A stretch of DNA of 46,056 nt from Planctomycetota bacterium (GTDB lineage: Bacteria > Planctomycetota > Planctomycetia > Pirellulales > Pirellulaceae): assembly GCA_017303505.1 (NCBI GenBank), contig JAFLCP010000054.1, positions 1 through 46,056 of the forward strand, written 5' to 3'. Position 1 is the stretch's first letter, and each line of letters opens with the position of its first letter. The translations under genes were made by a program, and so were the position numbers. The notes below the pieces were generated by a model. That model searched no databases and had not been told where the DNA came from. It saw nothing but the letters and a program-made list of their open reading frames with translations. Of the stretch, positions 25,123 to 33,659 are shown in pieces.

Positions 25123-25173
25123 ATTGTATCGGTTAGGTCGATTCGAGTCAAACCGGAAATGCTGTATGTGCGA

Positions 25174-28100
25174 TCACTGCCCCCTTTGTCTTGGGGTGCG
25201 AAGGAGCATCTGCAAGGCATCTTCGATTTGTTCTGATTTCGACTCGCGAAGCCGAATGACTTGAATTTGGCGCGATCGCTGCTCCCCTGCGCGCTGGTCA
25301 ATAAGCTGGACAAAATTGCGGATTTCCTCCGATAATTCAGCGGGGGCACGCATCACTATCGAGTTGGAAGTTGTTTCTACGCCTAGAGTTAGGAGCGGTC
25401 CCACCGTTTCCGCATTGATTTGTTGCAAAATTGTGGCCACATCGGCGGATATACCCTCTGGAATAGTGAGCGGTTTTCGCCCGCCATCGCTTCTCAATTG
25501 GTTGGCATACACATCTTCCAAGACATCGATAACCCGTTGGGCATCTGTGTTTTCCACCGAAAGTAGTGTGGGCTGCTCGAGTTGCAGCTGATTAATCAGC
25601 TCGTCGGAATCCAAAACGGAGAGCAATTCTTCAATCACGGTTCGGTCCGCATTGCCGCCATACATCACCAAAGCGTTGATGCGAGTGTCAGCAACGAAGG
25701 TGGTGCGCATAAGCGAACTGGAGGTAAATCCACTGCTGCCGCCTGCGGTCGAACCGCGACGGAACAAGGAGGTGAAGAGTTGTTGCAATTCATCTGCATC
25801 AGCATGTCGCAGCATGTAAACCGAATAGTTGCCCGTAGATGCCGCAGGTAAAACGGGCTGTCGCATACCCGCAGCGAGGAGCGATTCGAACTGATCTAGG
25901 GCAGCGACATCTTCCGAAGCGATGGTCCATTGTCGATCGCCCGGAATGACCACTACGGGAGGTGCATCCGCACTAGCTCCAGCGGGTTTCGTCGGCACAG
26001 GCGCAGGCTCTTGAATCGGATCGGGATTGGGACCGCGAGGAGGTTTATCCGTGTTGATATTTGCGTTGGGTTGAACGCTTGGTGGAGCAGGCGATGTCGT
26101 GGGGGTGGCCTCGTTCGGTACGCGAACAATCTCCAGCGGATTATTGCGAACTTGGGGCCATACCTTTTGCAATTGCTCTAACAACATTTCAGAATCGCGT
26201 TGAATAGGGACGGTGCGTACGCGACCTCGAACCGCAGGAGTCGCTCCACTGGTCAATGGCTCGCCCATCTTCTCAAGCAATTGTCGAATCAACACTAACT
26301 GCTCCTTTGTACCGCGTACTAGCACTTGGCTATTCGCGTCATCTTTGTTGACCGTAGGCGAAGTGGCATAGGGTTCATCCGCAAAGAGGGAGTTGATCGC
26401 AGTCTGAATCGTGTTCGGGTCGCTATTGCGCAATTGAAAGATCTCCAGATCGCGTTCTGGTGGTGCGAATTGTTTGAGCGTTTCTTCTACCAACTCAAGT
26501 TGTTCGCTCGAACCGATGACCACTAATTGTTCTTTGAGCATATCCCAGGTCACATTCACTTCAGGGAACGCATCGGGAAAAAGTGCTTCTACGCTTTCAA
26601 CGATGGCATCCCCATCGGCACCACTCAACGAAAACGCCTTTAATTTTCGACCTGCACCAGGCGTTTTGACCACATCCATTTGCTGAATGATTTGTTCGGC
26701 GACGGTCAAATCATCGGGTGTTCCCAACACAAAAACGGCACCCGTGTTTTCATCAAAACTCACGCCGACCGTGGAGCGGCGACCAAAAGCCTCTTCTAAA
26801 GAATTGGCGACTTCGGCAGCGTTTGAATGCTGCAACATAAATGTCTTAAGAGTCGGTTTGCGTTTCAGTGATTGATTGGTGGCATCAATCAACTGCGCGA
26901 TTTCAATATGTTCGGCTTCGCTCGCCGTAACGTACAGAGTGCCATTGGTATCATCTGCCGAAATGGTGGCCCTTGGGAAGCTGGTTCGCAGCGCTCGTTG
27001 CAATGCGGTTGGATCAGCTTCCTTCAGAGGATAGCCTTTGGTCGTGAGACTCGATGACACGCTTTCTTCCATCTGTTTGACCATCGATTCAACGATTTGG
27101 ATCTTTTCGCTGGAAGTGGTCACGACAATTGTATTGGCTTCATCATCGGCGGAGACGCGAATTTCCTCGTCCATTTGTTCAATCGCTTCTGCCACGCTAT
27201 CCGCAGTGGCTTTCTTGAGCGCGATGACGATCGTTTTTTCTTCACCTCCGCTGGCGTTATTGTATTGATCGATCATGGCTTGAATCTTCTGATGATCTTC
27301 TTCAGAGGCGGTGGCCATGACCACCGAGGTTTCGCGGCTTCCGAAAATCGTTGCTTCAGGTAACATTTCGGAGAGCACAAATCCGAATCCGCGACCCGTT
27401 CCTCGTTTCAATTGATAAATGCGAGTTTCGCGTACATTCGAAATCGGTTGATCGTAGGACTTCATGAACTCAGCAATTTGCTTATGTTCTGCTTCGGTGG
27501 CCGTCGCCGCAATTTTCTTTCCAATCAAGTCAGGTGCAACCGTCGCTTTGGGCAATAGCGAAATTAGCACGCGGACCGCTGCTGCTGGGTCGGCATATTT
27601 CAAAGCATAAACTTGAGAGGAACGTTGCGAAGGTTGATTGGCTGAATCAACAAGCTTTTGAATTTCAGCTTGTTCGGGTTCGGTGGCCGTCACATAAAGA
27701 TCGCCATTGACAGCGTCAGCAGCCAATGTCGCTTTCGGAAAACTCACGGCAAGGGCGCGTTGCAGCGCAACGGGATCTGCGCCGGAAAGTTGATACCGTT
27801 TGGTGACGGCAACAAAGCCGTCATTCGCTTCCAGTTGCTTTAATAGAGCTTCAATTTGAGTGGTGCGCTCCGCAGATGCCGTGATAATGAGGCTATTCGT
27901 AGGTAGGTCTGTGGTGACCTTAATGAGCTCATCGATTTGTCGAACCGCTTCGGCTGCGCTAGCGGCTTTAGCTTTCTTGAGAGTGATGACCGTGGTCGTC
28001 TCGTCACCACCACTGGTTTTGTTGTACTCTTCGATAATCTTCGTAATCTTCTCATGATCTTCAGCGGTAGCGGTAGCCATTAGAACAGGCGCGTCGCGGC

Positions 28101-31100
28101 TGCCAAAGACAGTTGCGTTGGGGAGCATTTCTTGAACTACGAACGACAAGCCACGTCCACTACCACGTTGCAGAGGATAGATCTTGGTTTCTCGTTCATT
28201 GACGACGGGCATGTCATAGGAGGTGATGAATTCGGCGATTTGCTGTTGCTCGCTCGGAGTGGCAGTAGCGGCAACTTTTTTGCCAATCACATCGGCGGCG
28301 AGCGTCGCTTTTGGCACGAGGCTTTGCAAAACGCGAACTGCTGCCGTTGGATCGGCGAATTTCAGTGCATAGACTAAGCTCTTCCGCTTCTGACTTTCAG
28401 GCAATTCCTTCTGTAAAGATTCCAGAACTTTGCGAACCTGATCGATTTGCTCTTCGGTTCCAACCACCATCAATGTGTTGGATGCGACCAATGGTGTGAG
28501 TGCAATCGAGGTGCCGAGAGCGGCTCGCAACGAGTTGGAAACGCTGGTGACGTCAGCTTGATTGAAGTCGAGTGCAAACAGTTCCATGCGTCGTCCATCA
28601 GGTTTCGCTAACGCATCGGTCAAGATCTTCAACGTTTCGACCACACGTGGATGGACATCGGGAACGGCTTGTACGGTAAGTTCGGTGGTTTTAGTAGTGG
28701 GAATGATTTTCACATCGGTACCGAGTGCACCTACCAAGACTTCGGCTGCTTGCGTCTTATCGACTCCTGCCAATGGATAGATGCGTAACGCGGCTTTGGT
28801 AGGTGGAGCGGTTTTCGATTCAAGTTCGGCGATCCAGCTCTCAACTTTGGCTTGATCACCCTGAGTGGCTAACACGACGATCTTTTCAGTGGCCGCGTTG
28901 GGAAATAATTTCGCCGTTGGGGCCAGCGATGTTGCGATCGTGGTAAGTTGCGTGATCAACTCACCTCGAATCGAATAGATCTTGAATGTCAGGCCGGTAG
29001 TTTCTTGATAGCTCTTTTCGAGAGATTCACGGAGCTTCTCAATTTGTTGATGCCCCTCTTCGGTATCCGCAATGATGACACGCGTGGCCGTGGGGGGGGA
29101 CAACAATCGCGCTTGCGGACGAGATTCGGAGAGAAGATTCGAAAAGGCTGCGGGATCAATGCTTCCCAAATCGTAGACTTTGAATGTGACCGAACCGACT
29201 TCGATATCAGCGCTCTCCACCAAAGATTTCACCAACAATTCGATTTGCTGATGTTCGTCGGGTGTGGCTAACACAACCAGGGGTGAGATCAAGTCAGTGG
29301 CAGGAGTTACGACAGTGATCGTTGTCGAAATCGATGTGAGTATCGTAGGGAAAGTAGCGCGAAACTTTTTCGGCAAGTCATAACGCTTGGCTATGCGAGA
29401 CATGCCAATATCGGGGGCCTCGAGCAATTGCTTAACGGCATCACCGATACGAGCCTGCATTTCTTTGGTCGCTAGGGCCACGATTTGCCCACTGTTACTA
29501 TCGACTCCGATCGCCGCACCTGGGAAGGTGGCCACTAAAGCCAAACGAATCAATGGACTGCGATGGGTTGGGACCTTGTAGACTTGAAGAACTTGCCGCC
29601 CTTCTGACTTTTGATTGAGTTGTTCGAGGGCTTGCGAAATGCGTTCGTGTTGTGCGGCGGTTGCCCACACAAGAATGGTTCGGTTCGTTACATCTGTACT
29701 AATGATTGATTTCGGAGCAATTTGGGCGAGTATGCTCGGCAAAGTGGTCAGATCACCATAGGGAACTTCGTACGTCTTAGCATCAATCACGTCTCCTGTT
29801 TCGCCCGAAAAGAGTCGATCGAGTGCGGATTGCAATTGTTGATGTTCCTTTAATGGACCTGTCGCCAAAATTTGATTATTGGTGCTGTCTGCCGTGAGCT
29901 TTAACTTTGGGAACATCGTTTGCAAAGTTGTAACCAGAGTAGCTGCTTGCAAATTATTTCTCATGGCATACGTGCGTATTTCCTCGGTTTCAAGGGCCGC
30001 GCGAGGAATGTCGAGCTGTTCGATGGTTGCTTTGATCCGCAATTGATCGGAGAGAGAGGCGGTAGCGATCAGTTGCTTTCCTTCGACATCTACGACGATC
30101 ACAGCCGTAGGTATCGCAGTGGCCAACAACGTTTTGAGGTTCGTTCCATCGATATGTTGCAAGGGATACGCGACCAGAACTTTTTCTTGTGTCGATACAG
30201 GCATCTGTGAGATTTGCTCGATGGCTTCGGCAAGCTTGGTGTGGGTTTCATCGTTGGCCCATACCAACAAACGATTGCCGGTTGTGTCAGGGATCACCTT
30301 GGACTTGCCAAGCAGATCCGCCAGCATCGTTTGCAAGGTGGCAACAGGAACCTGATCCACGGCGTATGTTTGTAGCCGCGTCGGAGTTTCGGTTGGCATC
30401 TCGCTCGATAACTGATCGAGCAATGCCTTGAGTTGCTCATGATCGGATTGTGTACCCCAAGCGATCAATTCACTATTGGTGGTCACCGGCGAGAGTGTTA
30501 CGTTGGGCAACATCGCTTTAGTCGCTGTCTCTACAAGTGGCCAACGCTGCTGTTGCAATGGGCTCAGAGGATAAATGGCGACGGTCCGTTTATCTGCGAC
30601 GGGCAAGAGTTTTTTTAGCTCCGGAAGCATCGACTCTAAACGTGTTTGTTCTGTCGCGGTGGCTAGCGCTAAGAGTTGCTTTTGTTCCGCATCCAGCCAC
30701 AAGCTGGCATCCGGAAAGGCTTTGGTAACTTGGGCTAGCCAAGTTGCAGGTACAATTTGATCCAGCGGGTATACTTTCAGCTGGGGAGTCGACTCGGCGG
30801 GTTTCGTCTTATACGTAGTTACAACTTCATCCGCGAGTTGCAAGTCGGCGTCGCTGCCGCGAACGATGATGATTCCACTCGCATCATTGGATAGGACTTG
30901 CGAGTTGGGTAGCATCGCCTTAAGTGCTAAAGTCACTGTTGCCGATTGAGTTGAGAGCAACTCATAGCTTTTGACCATCATGTCTTGGCTGGCAACCGGA
31001 CTGCCGACCGCTTCTAGCAGCTTAGCAATCTTCGCTTGATCGAGTGCGGGTGCTGTGACGATGACTTTTTTGTTGACCGCGTCAAAGCTCACGAAAGCTG

Positions 31101-32214
31101 TAGGGGCAACGGCTACAATTTGTTTTTCAAGTGCTACGGCATCAACATTCTCTACCTTGTACGACATCGACTCCAGACCAGGAGACTCGGTTGAATCTTT
31201 CTGCATCTGCGTAATGGCGGTTTGAATGGCTGTCTGCTGAGCAGGAACTAAAAACGCGCTCAGCACACGTGTCTTATCATCCACCGTGATTTGTTCGCTC
31301 GGAATGAGCTTCTTGATGGTCGCCAAAGTCGATAGCGGATCTAGATTACCCAGAGGATAGGCGGCGAATACAGGGGCCGGTTGTGGTTCAGGTCTGGGAG
31401 GCTGTGGTGGCGGAACGGGTTCAGGTACCGATGCAATCAACAAATTGATGGTTTGCATTTTGCCTGCAGTTTCAATCACCAGCAGTTGGCGACTTTGCGC
31501 CAGTGGTACCGCTCGGCCATAGTTGCTCAGGTAAGGTTGAACTTCGGTAACTACGGCATCGATCGGACGTTTTCCGAGTGGGAATAAAACGCTGACGAGT
31601 TCGAAGCGACCACGAGATGGAAGGTCTTCCAGTTTAATGCGGGGAATGAGTTCAATCGGAATGTCAGTGGTCAGTTCGATCACCGTCAGCATTCGATCAC
31701 GACGGAGCAACGTAAAGTTCTTGGTCAACAAAACGCTATTGAGAAGATCGATGGCCTCGGTAGGCGTATACGAACGATTGTCCGAATAGGTGAAGGTTCC
31801 AGACGGCGCGCGATCCATGACCAAGGTGAGATTATCTTGACGCGCGAACCACTGCAGCACATCGGCCCAACTCTGCTCGCGAAACTGAAAGCGGAGTTTT
31901 TGTTCCGGAGGAGCCGCTTGAAAAGCTTTCCATTGATCTGCCGTTAATGACTCTTGAATTTGTTTGTCGATCGCCGAGAGATCTGCAGGTTTTTCGGGCG
32001 TGGCTTGACCGACTAATTCGAGTCGTTGCTGAAGTAAGGATTGGATCTTTGCGCGTTGTGCATCATCGAGCCCCAATTGGTCAGCCACGTCCGGATGGAC
32101 CAAGCGAGCCAAGTCGGAAGCGGTCTGGGCTGGAAGTGTTCCAGAAGTCGCAACAACAAAAGCCAATAGGACGCTGCACCTAACGGCGAAGCGTTGACAC
32201 GATGCGGTGAGCAT
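25174..32214 (-). CDS. Giant tandem secretin-N-domain protein lacking a secretin barrel
   Basis: Exported protein of 2346 residues from ATG 32214 (the frame runs on to TTG 32268). Residues 1-30 are a signal peptide ending near LPAQ. Residues 42-105 form a helical region with two LTxxQ-like motifs. Residues 109-180 match a secretin N0/STN domain (FREQSWADVLQWFARQ). From about 203 to the end there are about 28-30 units of 60-65 residues, each with the N1/KH-like pattern (YPL strand, helix, hydrophobic strand, LxVxAT strand, EQxxI helix). Proline-rich linkers occur at 264-281 and 2033-2088. No barrel motif (VPxLGxIPxLGxLF) is present and the last unit is incomplete. It occupies the gspD position. 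It may form a periplasmic scaffold or extended channel vestibule. Confidence 0.85.
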   Translation of the reverse strand: MLTASCQRFAVRCSVLLAFVVATSGTLPAQTASDLARLVHPDVADQLGLDDAQRAKIQSLLQQRLELVGQATPEKPADLSAIDKQIQESLTADQWKAFQAAPPEQKLRFQFREQSWADVLQWFARQDNLTLVMDRAPSGTFTYSDNRSYTPTEAIDLLNSVLLTKNFTLLRRDRMLTVIELTTDIPIELIPRIKLEDLPSRGRFELVSVLFPLGKRPIDAVVTEVQPYLSNYGRAVPLAQSRQLLVIETAGKMQTINLLIASVPEPVPPPQPPRPEPQPAPVFAAYPLGNLDPLSTLATIKKLIPSEQITVDDKTRVLSAFLVPAQQTAIQTAITQMQKDSTESPGLESMSYKVENVDAVALEKQIVAVAPTAFVSFDAVNKKVIVTAPALDQAKIAKLLEAVGSPVASQDMMVKSYELLSTQSATVTLALKAMLPNSQVLSNDASGIIIVRGSDADLQLADEVVTTYKTKPAESTPQLKVYPLDQIVPATWLAQVTKAFPDASLWLDAEQKQLLALATATEQTRLESMLPELKKLLPVADKRTVAIYPLSPLQQQRWPLVETATKAMLPNVTLSPVTTNSELIAWGTQSDHEQLKALLDQLSSEMPTETPTRLQTYAVDQVPVATLQTMLADLLGKSKVIPDTTGNRLLVWANDETHTKLAEAIEQISQMPVSTQEKVLVAYPLQHIDGTNLKTLLATAIPTAVIVVDVEGKQLIATASLSDQLRIKATIEQLDIPRAALETEEIRTYAMRNNLQAATLVTTLQTMFPKLKLTADSTNNQILATGPLKEHQQLQSALDRLFSGETGDVIDAKTYEVPYGDLTTLPSILAQIAPKSIISTDVTNRTILVWATAAQHERISQALEQLNQKSEGRQVLQVYKVPTHRSPLIRLALVATFPGAAIGVDSNSGQIVALATKEMQARIGDAVKQLLEAPDIGMSRIAKRYDLPKKFRATFPTILTSISTTITVVTPATDLISPLVVLATPDEHQQIELLVKSLVESADIEVGSVTFKVYDLGSIDPAAFSNLLSESRPQARLLSPPTATRVIIADTEEGHQQIEKLRESLEKSYQETTGLTFKIYSIRGELITQLTTIATSLAPTAKLFPNAATEKIVVLATQGDQAKVESWIAELESKTAPPTKAALRIYPLAGVDKTQAAEVLVGALGTDVKIIPTTKTTELTVQAVPDVHPRVVETLKILTDALAKPDGRRMELFALDFNQADVTSVSNSLRAALGTSIALTPLVASNTLMVVGTEEQIDQVRKVLESLQKELPESQKRKSLVYALKFADPTAAVRVLQSLVPKATLAADVIGKKVAATATPSEQQQIAEFITSYDMPVVNERETKIYPLQRGSGRGLSFVVQEMLPNATVFGSRDAPVLMATATAEDHEKITKIIEEYNKTSGGDETTTVITLKKAKAASAAEAVRQIDELIKVTTDLPTNSLIITASAERTTQIEALLKQLEANDGFVAVTKRYQLSGADPVALQRALAVSFPKATLAADAVNGDLYVTATEPEQAEIQKLVDSANQPSQRSSQVYALKYADPAAAVRVLISLLPKATVAPDLIGKKIAATATEAEHKQIAEFMKSYDQPISNVRETRIYQLKRGTGRGFGFVLSEMLPEATIFGSRETSVVMATASEEDHQKIQAMIDQYNNASGGEEKTIVIALKKATADSVAEAIEQMDEEIRVSADDEANTIVVTTSSEKIQIVESMVKQMEESVSSSLTTKGYPLKEADPTALQRALRTSFPRATISADDTNGTLYVTASEAEHIEIAQLIDATNQSLKRKPTLKTFMLQHSNAAEVANSLEEAFGRRSTVGVSFDENTGAVFVLGTPDDLTVAEQIIQQMDVVKTPGAGRKLKAFSLSGADGDAIVESVEALFPDAFPEVNVTWDMLKEQLVVIGSSEQLELVEETLKQFAPPERDLEIFQLRNSDPNTIQTAINSLFADEPYATSPTVNKDDANSQVLVRGTKEQLVLIRQLLEKMGEPLTSGATPAVRGRVRTVPIQRDSEMLLEQLQKVWPQVRNNPLEIVRVPNEATPTTSPAPPSVQPNANINTDKPPRGPNPDPIQEPAPVPTKPAGASADAPPVVVIPGDRQWTIASEDVAALDQFESLLAAGMRQPVLPAASTGNYSVYMLRHADADELQQLFTSLFRRGSTAGGSSGFTSSSLMRTTFVADTRINALVMYGGNADRTVIEELLSVLDSDELINQLQLEQPTLLSVENTDAQRVIDVLEDVYANQLRSDGGRKPLTIPEGISADVATILQQINAETVGPLLTLGVETTSNSIVMRAPAELSEEIRNFVQLIDQRAGEQRSRQIQVIRLRESKSEQIEDALQMLLRTPRQRGQ
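26857..28380 (-). repeat. Tandem duplication of a four-domain block in the giant gene
   Basis: Residues 1279-1532 (27619-28380) and 1533-1786 (26857-27618) of the giant protein align without gaps over 254 residues, unit by unit. Matching landmarks are VYALKFADP/VYALKYADP, IGKKVAATAT/IGKKIAATAT, GSGRGLSFV/GTGRGFGFV, ASGG-like GG linkers and ADPVALQRAL/ADPTALQRAL. Each block is 762 bases. This is a recent duplication compared with the other units, which are far more diverged. Confidence 0.85.
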
Positions 32215-32353
32215 GCGGAATCTTTTCAGGTAGGCGGGAAATTCAAAGGAAGGACTTCGGTCCGGCAACGGTTTGGGAGTTGCGACCGACTGTCTCTATA
32301 GGTTAGTTAAATGGCGGGCTTTGGTAAAGAAAATAGTCCCGCTAGGGTTGTGT

Positions 32354-33625
32354 CTAAAGAGGGGGGCTTGGTTGAGCGTTTTTGGGTGTAGACTGCATTT
32401 TTTCCAGGGAAATTCGAGCCTTTTCGTTCTTGGGATCGAGAGCCAACGCAGCTCGATACCAGTTCGCGGCAACATCCAAAAGTTGTAGTTCCAGCGCGGT
32501 GTCGCCTAATTCGGTTCGAATGGAGGCATCTTCGGGTTTCCCAGAAGCGTCTTGGTGAAGCTTGGCAAAGCGTTCGCGGATGAGTCGAATTCGCTCCGCT
32601 TCGGCGGCTTCTTGGTCGGCCAACTCGTTCTTTTCGCCGCGTCTGAGCGCTTGGGATAGTTTGAAATGCGCGGTGAAATCGAGAGGGTGAGATTGAGCGG
32701 CGCGCGTGAGCGTGGCGATCGCTCCCTCGATGTTACCTTTCTCTAAATCCAAAGTTCCCCGCAATAGGAGAGCTCGAAGATGGTTTGCATCGACAGCTAA
32801 CACGAGATCAAGTTCTTGAATCGCTTCATCATTCTTGCCGAGACCGGTGAGGCATTCCGCCTTGAGCACACGAACATCGTTGGATTCGCTGCAGCGCGTG
32901 ACGGTTTCGAACGCCTGTTGATAGTTGCGTGTCTTCAGCAGGCATTCGGTAAGCTCTAAGAGCACGTCTTGTTGAGTCTTATCGGAAAGCTCGCGCTCCA
33001 AAGCTTGTTGATAATACTTGGCCGCATCTTCGTATTGCTCATTGTCTTTATAGACCAGCGCGAGCAATCGAAGCGGTCGGCCATCTTTAGGTTCTAATTT
33101 GCTGAGTTCACGCAAGTGATAAACCGCATTGTCTGTTGCACCTAAATCATAGAAGTGCATCGACAGCGATCGATGCGCGGGTGCCAAGTCGGGCTTGGCG
33201 GCAATGGCATCGAGCCAATAGTTCGCGGCTAGCTGTGTATTGCCAATCGCATACAGGGCAGCTCCCAACCAATGCAAGGCTTGCGGGCGCAACTCGACAT
33301 CATCTTTCGCTTCGGAAAATGCTTGTTCGGCGGCTCGCGGTTTGCCCATGATCAGCATCAAGCGTCCTTCGAGCAGAGCGCGGCGCGAGGCTAACGTGGG
33401 ATCACCTTGCGAGAGGGCAATGTATTCAAGTGCAGGTTGAGTTTGAGCTTGATCGAGAGCGTTCATGGCAGTGAGCCAATCGTCTTTGGTCAATCTCACG
33501 AGTTCAACGGACGGTTTGGCCGTAGTTCCTTGAAAAAGATAGTCGAGCCGCCAAACTTGCCAACCGAGAAATAGCAGCGTGGCAACGCAAAAAATTGCGG
33601 ATGCGAGGTGTGCGTATTTCTTCAT
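32354..33625 (-). CDS. Membrane-anchored TPR protein, 423 aa
   Basis: A single N-terminal hydrophobic segment (6-26) acts as signal anchor; the rest is probably periplasmic. From about 47 to 415 the sequence is made of tetratricopeptide repeats, for example ALHWLGAALYAIGNTQLAAN, LRLLALVYKDNEQYEDAAKY and NWYRAALALDPKNEKARISL. TPR arrays are protein-binding scaffolds. It lies between the ASPIC/UnbV lipoprotein (34 bases upstream) and the giant protein. PilF/GspS-like pilotins of some type IV pilus systems are also TPR proteins, so a role in assembling the outer-membrane component is possible, but the sequence does not prove it. Confidence 0.85.
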   Translation of the reverse strand: MKKYAHLASAIFCVATLLFLGWQVWRLDYLFQGTTAKPSVELVRLTKDDWLTAMNALDQAQTQPALEYIALSQGDPTLASRRALLEGRLMLIMGKPRAAEQAFSEAKDDVELRPQALHWLGAALYAIGNTQLAANYWLDAIAAKPDLAPAHRSLSMHFYDLGATDNAVYHLRELSKLEPKDGRPLRLLALVYKDNEQYEDAAKYYQQALERELSDKTQQDVLLELTECLLKTRNYQQAFETVTRCSESNDVRVLKAECLTGLGKNDEAIQELDLVLAVDANHLRALLLRGTLDLEKGNIEGAIATLTRAAQSHPLDFTAHFKLSQALRRGEKNELADQEAAEAERIRLIRERFAKLHQDASGKPEDASIRTELGDTALELQLLDVAANWYRAALALDPKNEKARISLEKMQSTPKNAQPSPPL

Positions 33626-33659
33626 AGTAAAGTATCCAAAAAACTAAGTAAGAACCGGT

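Larger units (their letters stand above)
24812..25173 (-). other. 362-base region between the giant gene and gspE
   Basis: No gene is seen here, and in particular no remnant of a secretin barrel domain that could have been split from the giant protein. It holds a candidate promoter (25094-25122) and a palindrome (25068-25084), both listed separately, leaving a leader of roughly 270 bases before gspE. Confidence 0.6.

Noticed and set aside
25107..25349. Possible frameshifted continuation of the giant protein that might encode a lost barrel
   Set aside because: The product has no secretin barrel pattern, mostly overlaps the giant gene in another frame, and only 362 bases remain before gspE, too few for a barrel domain.
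25316..32183. Many open frames on the plus strand across the giant gene
   Set aside because: They are short, overlap a 2300-codon frame of clear domain structure, and their products are low in recognisable motifs. They arise from codon bias on the opposite strand.
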